Assembly: GCF_000189635.1 (NCBI RefSeq)
Contig: NW_002476373.1
Span: forward strand, 60,862 to 124,861
DNA: 64,000 bases
DNA from: Tetrahymena thermophila SB210
Lineage: Eukaryota > Ciliophora > Oligohymenophorea > Hymenostomatida > Tetrahymenidae
Reading direction: 5' to 3'
A program made the position numbers and the translations under genes. The notes beneath the pieces were generated by a model that was given only the letters and a program-made list of their open reading frames with translations, ran no database searches and was not told the origin of the DNA. Positions 1-11,900 of this stretch are shown here, in pieces (within the stretch, counting starts at the first letter, position 1; each line of letters begins with the position of its first letter).

Positions 1-1490
1 ACAATTATTTCTTTAAAACGATATTAGATAGACCAAATTTTTGCAAGTCAATACTTATTTGTAAAATTGGATATGAAGTTAAGTATGAAAACACCATGGA
101 ACTAAAAAGAGATAAATAAATAAATCAAATTTAAGTTTTGCTCTCATAAATTTCGAATATTGTTAAAGAAATAAATAACACAAACTTGAGAAATCAGATA
201 CATTTAATAGATTTAATTACTAATTATATAATGTTTAACATTTTTACTTTCGCAATAAATTCTTATTTGAATTCTTTATTAATCATCTTTCAATAATTCC
301 ATGAAAGCAAGATAAACAAATCTGAATTTATACAAATATTTTTTAATTTTAAATCTACAATAAATTTAAATTTAAGTTTAAGGACAATTAAATATTGTTA
401 ATCAATAAACACATTTTATTTATTTATTTATTCAACTAACATACATGATTTATTAATTAAAAGAATCTTTTTTGAATCACTTTGTTTTTGTATAGTTTTT
501 ATTAATTTGTATGTATGTATCTGTCAGTCAGTCAGTCTCTCTTTATGTTAAATAAGAAAAATTTAAGTAAAAAATTTGAATATTTTTATTAGATCTATTA
601 AATTTATATGGATAGGATGAATTAATTAGACCCTTTAAATAAGAATCTTGAATATTTTTTATAATTTCAGCATTAAATAAGTAAAATAAAGAGCAAAATT
701 TTATTAGTATAAAAATAAAGTTAAAAATGAATGTTTTGGAAATATTCTTTCTATTATTTGCAAAAATAATTTTTTAACTTAAGCTTCCATTTTTTTTATA
801 GAATAAACATCTCTATAAACAAATAAGGATAATAAAGATAAGATTGGATTTAATCAAAGTAAGATTTAAAATCTAATAACAGAGGTTTTTTAACTTTTAA
901 ATATCTAATTATAAATTTAATTTATCAAATTAAAAATTATAGTAGTAAATCGAAAATAAAATTATTAGTTTGATTGGTTGTTTTATTATTTATTTGAATA
1001 TTTATTTTTCATTTTATATAATAAAATTATAATTTGAAGGAAATAACTAAATAATTCATTTCCATCCAAGTATTTTCTGAAAAAAACTAGAAATTTGTAT
1101 TATAAATAAATAAATAAATAATTAAAATTAGATAAATTGGTATTAAAATACTTAGTGAAATTATGGAAATCACTAAATAAAGTGAATGTAAAGACTCGAA
1201 AGCAATTTAAACCTTAAATAGAGTTTTTATAAACAAATTTTTTAGTTTAGCACTATGAATTAGCTTAGTAAGTATTTACTTGAAAAAAATGAAGAAGAAT
1301 TTTAATAGTAATAAGATTTTTTCAATTATTAAAAAAAAACAAATTTTATATTTTTTCTAAATATTTTGAAAAATTAAATTCAAATTAATAAAAAAGTTAA
1401 TAAGAAGAAAAATATAATTAATTGTTAATTAATTAAAAACAATAGAGAAGATTTTAAGAGAGAAGTTGATTGATAGAGATATTTGCCAAA
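1..1490. other. AT-rich spacer, no gene seen
   Basis: Very AT-rich sequence with homopolymer runs and AAAT/TAAA microsatellite-like stretches. A short GTCA/GTCT run lies near 520-540. I read all frames with TGA as the only stop and found no stretch with convincing coding composition. Confidence 0.6.
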
Positions 1491-1496
1491 AACAAG

Positions 1497-1800
1497 TTTT
1501 TTAATCCAGAAAAATGCGTATTGTGGTCCAATATCATCAAAGTTTTTAACCTAATGGCAATTAGTATCTCGCATCAATTACTCTACTTAGAATAAAGAGC
1601 TGAATCATCAAATTCAGTTTTCAATCTCTTTGAGATTGGGTATAATCAAAAAATATAATTTTGAATAGCAAAAATCAAGTTTTTAATCCTAGGCCCGAGA
1701 AGAAGCTTCCTTTGAGTAATGAAGGGGTTTCTTCTACGCTATTCAAAACCAAATCTTTTTACTGCAAAAAGTAATAGATTTGCTTTTTCCCTTTGTAATT
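1497..1800. ncRNA. candidate structured RNA of unknown family
   Basis: A GC-richer island inside very AT-rich DNA containing a chain of hairpins. Visible stems: 1518-1523 with 1529-1534; 1551-1555 with 1560-1564 (CTAAT/ATTAG, four-base loop); 1600-1605 with 1612-1617 (CTGAAT/ATTCAG); 1622-1628 with 1632-1638 (CAATCTC/GAGATTG, three-base loop); an 11-bp perfect stem 1659-1669 with 1738-1748 (TTTTGAATAGC/GCTATTCAAAA) enclosing 1699-1704 with 1729-1734; and 1750-1756 with 1776-1782. No open frame of protein-like composition spans it. I compared it mentally with U1-U6, U3, SRP, RNase P/MRP, telomerase and 5S RNA motifs and recognised none. The transcribed strand cannot be decided. What is seen is the pairing; that it is transcribed is inference. 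Confidence 0.5.
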
Positions 1801-1833
1801 CTATATTAACTATATAAAAAGTATTTTTTTATT

Positions 1834-1845
1834 AGGTGATCACCT
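1834..1845. other. 12-bp perfect palindrome AGGTGATCACCT
   Basis: A self-complementary 12-mer standing out as GC-richer in the AT-rich spacer between the structured island and the VOC gene. It could be a protein-binding site; it is about 520 bp upstream of the VOC start codon. A run of TGAC/TGAT repeats follows at about 1879-1912. Nothing else is seen in 1800-2364. Confidence 0.35.
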
Positions 1846-2364
1846 CCAGTTTTAAATAGAGCAATTGAGCAAAAATACTGACTGATTGATTGACTGAATG
1901 ACTGACTGAATGATAGCTAATTTTTTAAAAAGAAGAAAGAAAAAAAGAAAAAACAACAAATTTTAAATTTAAATTTTAAAAAGATACAAAAAAAGATATA
2001 AAAACAAGAAATTAATTAATTAATAACAGTAAAACCAAAAAACAAAATAAACAAATAAATAAATAAATAGAATAGCTTAAAATAATACAGAAATAAAACA
2101 TAAAAATCTACATTAATATGTAAAATAAAAGCAAAAATTAAAAAAAGCTGAAATACTATTTAAAAATAAATCATTTAATTTTAAATACAAATATTAAAAT
2201 TTGAAAAAAGATATTTTGCTTCTTATAATTTTTTTAACGACTTTTTGTTTTTACTGATTTAGATAGCTTAATTACAAGTAATTTATTTATATATCTTTAA
2301 GCGATATCTGTTTTAGTTAAATATATGCTTTGTTAATTAATACTTTTTAATCTTTAATTTTTGC

Positions 2365-3087
2365 ATGTATTCCAAATAAATCACAGCCACATTTAAAAAC
2401 ATTATCCTTTTCTGCAGGGATGTTGAGAAAACTGCAGGCTTTTATAGCGATGCAGTTGGTTTAAAAGTTTCACATCAAAGCAAACAACTTGTTGAGTTAA
2501 AAGATTATTCAAATTTCAGACTTATTCTTAAGCAAATTGATGGGTAAAGGATCAATCTAATATATTATTTGCAGAAATGATTGAGTGTTTAGATAAAACA
2601 ATAAATAAATAGGGAAGCTTACAATATGAAAGGTTACAGTCCAATTTTAAACTTTGAAGTAGACGATTTTGAGCACACTCTGAAAAAATTTCAAAGCTAT
2701 GGCGCAGAAAAAGATGGAGAGATAGTTGACAACGAAGATTATCAAGTAAAAATATACTAGAATATTCTTATATTATTTATAGCTAATATATATAATTAAT
2801 TTATTTCTATTTGCACTAAAAATAAATAAGATGGGATTTTTCAAGTCGCCAAATGGAGAGATGATTAGCATCATAAAAACTAAAACTCAAATAAATTCAG
2901 GCAAAGAAAAATGACATTAAAAAATTTACTTTTTCAATTCATAATTTAGATTTTTCATTTATCTTTGACTATTTTGTAAATTTAATAGTAAATAACTTTT
3001 ATTTTAATAGATGACGACGGAGAAGGTGTTGAAGAAACAAAAACTCAACAAGAAATAAAAAACATCCTTAAAAAAATACAATTTTGA
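2365..3087 (+). CDS. glyoxalase/VOC-fold domain protein, 4 exons
   Basis: Exons 2365-2543, 2613-2745, 2831-2900 and 3011-3087 join in phase to a 152-residue protein ending at TGA. The N-terminal half has the VOC signature DVEKTAGFYSDAVGLKV; the second half has ILNFEVDDFEHTLKKF, and GFFKSPNGEMISII near the C terminus, the usual positions of the two beta-alpha-beta-beta-beta units of the glyoxalase/bleomycin-resistance/dioxygenase superfamily. The length is typical of a single VOC domain. The usual first-strand metal-binding His is not obvious (the region reads ITATFKNIILF), while the Glu of NGEMIS is present, so catalytic activity and substrate are unknown. The last exon adds an acidic, helical tail (DDDGEGVEE...). 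Introns 1 and 2 are GT-AG; the third, 2901-3010, appears to be GC-AG: donor CAG|GCAAAG, with the phase matching exactly. If intron 3 is not real, the protein ends at a TGA at 2912-2914. Confidence 0.85.
2901..3010 (+). other. probable GC-AG intron in the VOC gene
   Basis: Exon 3 leaves one base of a codon (G at 2900) and the coding-looking block from 3011 needs exactly one preceding base to read DDDGEGVEETK. No GT donor exists between 2850 and the TGA at 2912 that would join them, whereas CAG|GCAAAG matches the known GC-AG donor consensus. The acceptor is TTTTAATAG. Confidence 0.6.
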
Positions 3088-3161
3088 AAATTTACAATAA
3101 GAATTTATTGTTTTATATTTAAATATGTTCATTATTTATATTTATTTTAGAGTATTTCCTA

Positions 3162-5154
3162 TCAGAATTTAAGATCATTTTCTGTGTATTCACGTACATC
3201 ATCCATAGTTTCATCGATGTTTTCAGCATTTAATTTTCTTAACATTTCTTCCATCTATGCAACCAAAACCTCTTCTGAAATTGATTTATCTTTGTAGGAA
3301 TCTTCCCCCGATTTTATAGATTCTAAAATTAATTAGTTTTAGAAAATAATTTTTATCATAAAAAAGGTAAAATAAAAGCTTACCAACTAAAGTTTCTGAT
3401 TATATCTTATCATATTCGACAGTCTTCAAAATGAATTGATACAAAAGCATTTTAGGTTCAACAAATCTAATGAAATTAGGATGGGTAATCAGAGTAGTTT
3501 AAATTAGACTGTAAAGAGCATTGTTGAAGATATACCATTAGATCAACTTAAAATTTTATAAAATTCAAAGACATTAACAATTAAATCATTATTTTATTTA
3601 TTTTATATTTTTACAGCAGGCCAATTAGATAGAAGTGGAAGCCAAAGGATCAATAATATTTATCCTATTCCTCTTATCTTTGAAATCAAAGTGTGTTTAT
3701 TTTCTGGTGTAATAAATCTCTATAAAATAAAATATTATTTGAAATTAATAATATGAGTGATACAAAATAAATAACTAAATCTATTTTAAAATAATGAATT
3801 TCAAATAAATGTTTTAAATATTTTTTTTATTTGAAAAAAGTTTTATTCAAAGCAAAACTGCTACTTGTAGAACATAAAAATCCTAGATTGATTAAATTTT
3901 AAATAATAAATTTGCTTTTTTCATTATATATAATTGTTTATAAAAAGTTATTTATTACCTGAAGATTCCAGTAATAACCTGCTATAGCTAAGACTGGAAG
4001 TATAAAATAAGGATCAACTTGGACAAAACTCTAAGATTAAAATAATTTTTTTAATATATATTACTTACTTATAATTAAATAATTTATTGAATAAATAAAT
4101 AAATACAGGAATCCAAAGGAAAGAAGTATTCTTGACAGATTCTTCAATCATGGTTCTTCTTATGCTCCAAACCATAGTAATAATGATAGGAATATTGACC
4201 AAATTGTAAACAAATAGTCTGAACATCTTTAATTTTTGTTATCTATTAAATTTAATAAATAAAAAATTAAATTATTATTGTAAAAGATAGAAATATTATT
4301 GTATTAGCACATAAAAAATATAATTTTTCTATTATAATTAATTTTGATTTAAATTGTATTTATTTATCTATCTATTTACCTAATAATTTAAAACCAAGCA
4401 GTAGCAATCAATTAAATTCTCTTTGATCTTGAAACTTAACATTGATCAGCTAACTTTTTCACTTGGATGAGCACTGGTGCAATCTTAATTATAAAAAAAT
4501 TGTTACTATTCATTAATCATTCATTAAAACCATATTAATTTACAGATGCTAATTTGCTTGTCCTTTTAAATTGCACATAAATTAAAGGCATTATAGAGCT
4601 TCTCAGTAAAAAACAGGCAACCGAAATAACACTCCACCTATCTTATGTGAAACAAAAAATTAAAAAATCCTACTTGATAATTTGATAAATTTGCAATCGC
4701 TGAAAAATATTGCATACCATGGCAATCCTAAGTCATGAAAGTACACGAGCATATCCTATTTAATAAATATTTGATCATATTACAAAAATTTATTAGTTTC
4801 TTTAAAAATAAATTCACCTTTCCTGCCTCAACTATTGGATCAAATTTTTGCAAGGGACCAGGTAGATTAGCCATAATATCAGGATCGAAAAACATGATTC
4901 TATCCTTATTTTTAATAACAATTAAATGCTAACTTATTCTAGCTTTCTTAATTTTATTTTACAAAAAATGGCTATGACTTTTCCAGTGCTTCAATTTTCT
5001 AATTTAAATCCATATTAGGATTAACTATGCCGCTATTATTCATAGGAGGTACTTATGAAAATTGATATAAGTTATGTTTATGCAAACTTTGACCAAAGCA
5101 ATAAGGTCTGACTACCTACTTCCATATCGATTTTGTTAAATTATTCCTAATCAT
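3162..5154 (-). CDS. OXA1: mitochondrial OXA1/YidC-type membrane insertase, 10 exons
   Basis: Ten exons (high to low: 5154-4963, 4904-4818, 4755-4718, 4637-4544, 4483-4380, 4218-4107, 4030-3959, 3719-3615, 3546-3385, 3322-3162) join in phase to about 375 residues. The N terminus (MIRNNLTKSIWKQVVRPY) is basic and amphipathic, like a mitochondrial presequence. The core follows OXA1 order: GLPWWSVISVACFLLRSSIMPLIY (TM1), IAPVLIQVKKLADQC with VSRSKR, a second hydrophobic block with NIPIIITMVWSIRRTM, then FLWIPSFVQVDPYFILPVL (the conserved DP.YILP), and LLILWLPLLSNWPALIQWYIFNNALYSLIQT before a charged C-terminal tail. The family inserts mitochondrially made and some imported proteins into the inner membrane; the C-terminal tail contacts the ribosome in other species. 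Introns are 58-230 bp or so, AT-rich, GT-AG. The gene converges on the VOC gene with about 75 bp between stops. Confidence 0.93.
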
Positions 5155-5944
5155 TACTCCTTTATATCTTATAAATATCCCTACCTAATAAACAATTAAT
5201 TTAATATCTTTTTTTATTAACTAATTATTGATAAAGAAATCTTATTATTTCTGGAATCTTTAATTAATTACACTCACATACATATCAAAACAAATCAAAC
5301 TAAATTATAATATATATCTTCAAATCTATTTTTAACATCACCATTAGATAGATAAATATAAAAATCATTTTTTTTTTTCAATTTTAATAAATTAGTTTGT
5401 TTATAGATTATTTAAAATAAAATGATTTTTATATTTACCTTAAAATAGAAATCTTTAATAATTATTAAAAATAATAATCACTAATACTTGTGGCTGGCTA
5501 TGTCCAAAAATTTTCTAAAATAGCCTTAATAAAAGGTTACCTTAATTAATGAGGAATTATGGTAAATGAATTTAAAATAATATAAAAGTATTAAATATAT
5601 GTTGTTCAATTTATCTATTTATATATTTTATATTCGTAAGCAGTAAATGACTTAGAATATTAGTATTTACTCTAATCAACCAAAAATAATAATAGTATTA
5701 TCCATTTTCAATTAATTCTTATTAAAAATTTTTAATATACAGAATATATGTTGCGCTCACATGAAACACAATATATGAATGAACACTCCTATTCTTTTCT
5801 ATACTGAAGCAAATATATATGATGTATGTTAGTAAGCAATCTTGAAATTCAATTTAAATAAAGAAGAAAAATATAAATAAACATTTTTAAACAATTTAAT
5901 TGTTTCTATTAAACACAAATAATAGACAAAAAAAATATATTTAA
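5155..5944. other. AT-rich spacer between two minus-strand genes
   Basis: Lies upstream of OXA1 and downstream of the kinase-LRR stop codon, so it should hold the OXA1 promoter and the 3' end of the LRR gene. No recognisable element or coding stretch was seen beyond AT-rich runs. Confidence 0.5.
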
Positions 5945-8900
5945 TCAATCATTATTAAATTCAGTAAAATCCTCGCACTCTTCAAAAGAACCTTCAATGC
6001 TAAAATCTTCGTCATCAAAACTTTGATTTAAACTGTAGTTTTATTTGAAAATATTTAATATAGATATAAAAATTTGAGGAAATTAAAATACCTTGCTTAT
6101 TAACTTTAATTTTCTTTAAATTGAAATTCAATGTTAAGTTTCAATTCAGTAATATTTTGGCATTCTTTCAACATTAATTCAATATTATTAACAACTTCTT
6201 AACTGATTTTATTTGCCCTAAATTTAAAAAATTAAATAAATTAAAGATAAATTTGAGAGTAGATAGGAAATAAATAAATGCCCACAATAATTTAAAATTA
6301 ATATATATTTTTGATGAGAAATTTATTTAATTAAATAAATAAATAGCATATGTCTTATTTATTAAATTTTTGTTAAATAAAGATTAATCAATAAAATTTT
6401 TAAGAAAATTACTGCAAGTTAAGGTTTAATTAAGTAATTTTTTGACACTTTTACAAAGCATTTGCAATACTCTAAGCTCCATCGTCCCCAAATTAGTTTT
6501 CACTTTAATAGAAAATCATAAATATTAATTAATTTTTAATCAAAAAATTTAAATTTCAAATAAAAAATGTTACACAATAAAAATATTTAAATTTTTTTAT
6601 TTTATAAATTAAAAATTTACTTCAAATTAAGATTTAATAAAGTCACATTTTAACATTTTTCTAATGCATTAGAAATTATTTTGGCTCCTTCATCTGTAAT
6701 GCTATTCCTAAAAAATAAATTTTATGTCATTAAGTACTTTAAGCTTAATAAAAAATCTAAGATATCAAAACTAAATATTTTAATTTTACTAACAATCAAA
6801 AAATAAATATTAGAAAATTACCCTAAATCAAGATTTAACTGAGTGATATTTTGACATTTTTCCAAAGCATTTGCAATACTCTAAGCCCCACAATCACTGA
6901 TTTAATTTTCCCTAATCAAATTTTTAAAGATTGTTAAATCAAAAAAATTATAATTGAATAATTTAATTTCAAAAAATATTTTAATTTTGAAGAAAATCAA
7001 ATAGCTAATTATAGGATTTAATTACTATAAATTTAAGCACAAGTGAGTTATATTTTGAGACTTTATCAAGCATTCGGAAATATTTTAAATTCCGTCATCT
7101 CCAATTTTATTTTAACTTAATGAAATAAATAAAAGTAATTTAAAAAATTAACATTTCAAATAAATTAAAAAATTATGAAAATCATAAATAAATTTTATTT
7201 TTTAAATTAATTTTAATATCCTAAAATAATAAAAAAAACAATATTCAAACAAATTTACTAAAATCTAAGATCTAATTATGTAATATTTTAACAATTCTCC
7301 AAGGCATTTGAAATGCTATACGCTCCTTGATTGCTTATAATATTAGCACTAATCAATTATATTTATAAAAATTAACTCAATAAATAATTATGTTGATGAT
7401 GATTTAAAATTAGGTTTTTATATAAAAATAATAAAGTAAAAAAACCTTAAATCAAGATTTAAAATTGTTATTTTTGGCAACTTTTTTAAAGTAATTGCTA
7501 AGCTCTCTACTGATTCATCACCAATTTTACTATCACTATAATATTATGATTTTAATTCAAATTTTGAAATTAAACTTACAAATCAATAATAAATAGAAAA
7601 TCTTAACACTTTTTATATTAGTAAAATGAATTTGTAAAAATTTACCTTAAATTTAGTTTTAATTATTATATATTTGAATTTTTATCCAAAGAATTTATAA
7701 TGCTTTTAGCTCCTTCATCATAAATATCATTTAAACTAAAAATTATATTTGAAATATTTATAACCAGAACAAACCTTTAAGAAAAAAATTTATTTTTTAT
7801 AATTTGTAAAAAAATAACCTTAAATCAAGTTATAAATGAGTAATATTTTGAAACTTTTTCAAAGCTAATGCAATACTCTTTGCACCTCCTTGGTGTATTT
7901 CATTCAAACTAAAAGTATTAAATTAAAAATAATTTAAAATATCTTATCAAGCAAAGCTTTAAATAAAATTTCAAAACAAATATTTGTTTGTTTGTTTGAA
8001 TTAATTCTATTTCAATAATTTGTTTAATACTAAGAAATTTATTTAGTCCTAAATGATTTTTTTATTTTATTACGAAAAGTTAAGGTCTAATTGAATAATT
8101 TTGTGAAGCTACTAAATAGCAGTAGAAACACTCTATATCCCTTTATCTCCAATTTTATTTGAGCTATGTTTAAGAATAAATATATCCAATTAAATGAGCG
8201 ATAAAAAATAAGATGCAAATAAATGTTTAAATTTATTTAATCTATAATTAAAAATGGATGAATGAATACCTTAAATCTAAATTTAGTAGTGTAATATTTT
8301 GACATTTTGGGAGAGAATTTGCAATACTCTAAACTCCTTTATCAGAAATTTCATTTGATCTAATTTTAATTATTTTTTTTAATAAAGATTCCAAAAAAAT
8401 TTAAAGAAAATTACAATAAATTTAAATTTAGATAAGTGATATTTAAGCAATTATTCAAAATATTTGTTATGCTCTAAGCTCCTTCATCTTAAATTTTATT
8501 CAAACTAAGAAAATAATATAAACAATATTTAATTTACTTAAAAATAAAAATTATTTGTAATCAATAGTTACCTAATATCAATATTTAATTTAGTAATATT
8601 TTAGCATATATTTTCCAAAGCCTTCTAAATACTAGAAGCTCCTTCATGGTTGATATTATTTTCACTAATAAAATTAAAATTTTTACAATATTCTGAAAAG
8701 GAAATTCAATAAATTTAAAAAAGAAAAATGTAATTTTCAATTTAAGTAAGTTTTAATTTAAAGCAAAACCTTAAGTTTAAATTTAATTAAGTTATCATTT
8801 GACACATTTATAAAGCATTTGAAATTTACTAAGCTCCTTCTTTACCGATTTCATTATAACTTTAAAAAAAAAAAATTTAAATAAAGTAAAAAAGGTTGTA

Positions 8901-11900
8901 ATTAATTAAAATGTTTTTATATTTTTTTGAAGATTTTAATAATCCAAATAAAAAAAGAAAATACCTTAAATCAAGAGTTAATTAACTAACGTTCTAGCAT
9001 TTTTACAATGTTTTTGCAATAATTAAAGCTCCTTCTTAATTCATTTCCTTTTTACTTTATTTATGAAAAATCATATTAATTGTTTTATCTAAATTTATTT
9101 TTTTATAAAATGAAAGAATTTAAGAGTTTACTGGAAATAAAGATTTAGTTGAGTAAGATCTTGACATTTTTCTAAAGTATCTTTAATAGTCGCAGATTCT
9201 TAATCGATTTAATTTTGACTAAATGATATTTAATTTTATTTTTATAATTACTCCTCATTTTTCAAAAATATTTGTTTGTAAAATTAATTAATAAATTTTA
9301 TAAAATTGAATAAATTAATTTTTAAATAAAAAGAATTTTACTGAAGAATGCTCAATTCGATTTTATTTTTTTAGTTTAATAAAATGTCTTTTAAGTATTA
9401 AATAGCATGTTTACCTATAATACTTAAACTATTTAAGTTTTATTTATTAAAATTATTTAGCAAAAAATTTAAATAAGTAAAACAAAAAAAGCTTTAAGTA
9501 ATAAATTATGTTATTTCATTTAATAAAATAAATCAACTATAATCCAATAGAATTACTCTAAGCAAAGGGTAAGTTGGGATTATTTTATCAAACTCAAAGT
9601 TTTATTTAAAAAATGCTTATTGATGGTTTCGCAGTCATTTTAGGTCTTATCTTTATCTAGTAAATTTCTAATAGAATTAATTTTATTTTTAAAATTTAAA
9701 GAGCAAATGAAGAAATAAAAAATTAATTAAATAAATGATTAGAATAAAAAATATTTTTAATTTTCATTTACAATAATAAATTAAATTACTCTAAGAGAAG
9801 ATTGAGTTAAACTATTTGCCCTTTATTTATATAATTTACAATATTTTAAGCTATTAAGCAGTACAGGTTATTCCAACTAGCATTTTTTATTTTAAAAAAA
9901 CAAAAATGTTAAAAAGTAGCATACAACTTGTTAGAGTTGAAAAAAACTAAATAAGTATTATTTTTAATAAAATTAGCACTTTATTTATCATTACTTTCAC
10001 CATAACTTATCATAAAAAATCTTGTCCAAAAATAATAAGATTGATATAGGTCAAAAAATTATAAAATTTAAGAAGAGCTCAATTATTTTTTTTCAAAGGA
10101 TTGAAATTAAGAGAAATTATGATTAAAAGATAATAAATTTTATGTAATTATCAAAAACAAATAATCTATGTATTTGTCTTAAAAAATAGTTTATTTAGTT
10201 TACATTGGCAAAATAAAAATAGAGATCAGAAAGACTAAATAAAATAAAAATGATAAATGTACTTTATGTTGATTGTAGATTCATTTGTATGTTGGTACTC
10301 ATTTAAGTCTGTTAGAAAATTACCACTTTCTGCACTCATGTTAACAATTTCAGCTTATCTAATTTGAAAATTTTATTTATGAAATATTTAAAATGTTAAT
10401 AAGTTTGAAAGTTAATAAATATTATATATGCTTTTGATTTTTATTTATAGCTTTAAATAGTATTTTCATACAGAAAAAATTAAATAAATAAATTTAATAA
10501 GCCATAGATACTAAATAAAAAACATCAAAAATTATTTATTTAACTTTATCAAATAAAATATTTCTAAGCAAAATTAATTAAATTATTTAATAAAGAATTT
10601 AAACAAAATACTCTTGATCAAATTTTAACTCAATATTTTCCTAAATTTCTAATAAGGAAGGTGGAATACTTTAAGGTTCTTCTTCAGCAATTTTATTTGG
10701 GCTTGAATAAAAAAATATTAGTTAATATTTTATTTAAATAGAAAAAATAAAATTAAGAGCGAATTATTTATTCAAATTTGTTGAAATAAGAAATATTTTA
10801 TTTACCTTGAGTCAAAACTTAATTTTTTAATATTGAGGCACTTTTAAAAAGCATTAGATATATCCTAAACTCCTTTATCATCTATTTTATTCCAACTAAA
10901 AAAATAATAATTAATTAGTCAATAAATTATTTCTTAATTTAAAATAAAGAATCTAATAAATTACTCTAAATTAAGATTTAATTCCCTAATATTTTAACAT
11001 CTTGTCAAAGCATTTACTATGGCTTAAACTCCATCACATCCAATATCACTATAACTAATACATTATATTTTAAAACCCAAAATGTTGCATTCAAAATCAA
11101 CAAATAAAAAATGTAGGTTGGTTGGTTGTTAATAATTTATTTATAAATAGTTTATTATTTAAATTTTAACCTTTACAAAGAAAAAAAATTACTCTAAATC
11201 AAGATTTAATTAGGTAATATTTTAACATTTTTCTAGAGTTTCTGCAATTATTGAAGCTCCTTCATGGGTAATATAATTAGACCTAAAAAATAAGTATTGA
11301 TTGAAATGCTTAAATTGATAAATAAATAAAATTAAATCTGAAAGTAAATTTAATTAAGTTATCTTTATAAAAATGAATTACCCTATGATAAGATCTAATC
11401 TAGTTATATTTTGACTTTTGTTTAAAGAATTAGCAATTTCCTTTATTCCTTAATTACCGATTTTGTTAATCCTAAAAAAATAAAACATTTAATATCCTAA
11501 TTTCTCTTTAACAAAAACTATTTTTTATGTGTTAAAATTAAATTTTTAAGTTAATTTAAGGAATATTTACAAATTGAAATTGGTAAGAATAAGATTAAAA
11601 ATTTTGGAGAAAAGTAGGTAGGTTTAGGGGATTGATTACCTTTAATAAAGATGATTGATAGTGTAAAATTAATATTATTTATTATTCAAAGAAAATTGTA
11701 ATAAGTAAGATAGATTTACCTAAGATCAAGACATAATTGAGATATTTTTTAGCAATTTTCAAATACTTTTGCTATTTTTTAAGCTCCTATATGGTCAATT
11801 TTATTGTATCTAATAAAATATTTATTATTTATTTTGATAAAATAATATGAAAAATTTAATTAACAATTAAATGATTTATTAATCAATTTTTTTTGGTTTT

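Noticed and set aside
11115..11123. AGGTTGGTT core resembling the Tetrahymena chromosome breakage sequence
   Set aside because: Only the nine-base core matches; flanking positions of the 15-bp consensus do not, and it lies in an intron of an intact gene.
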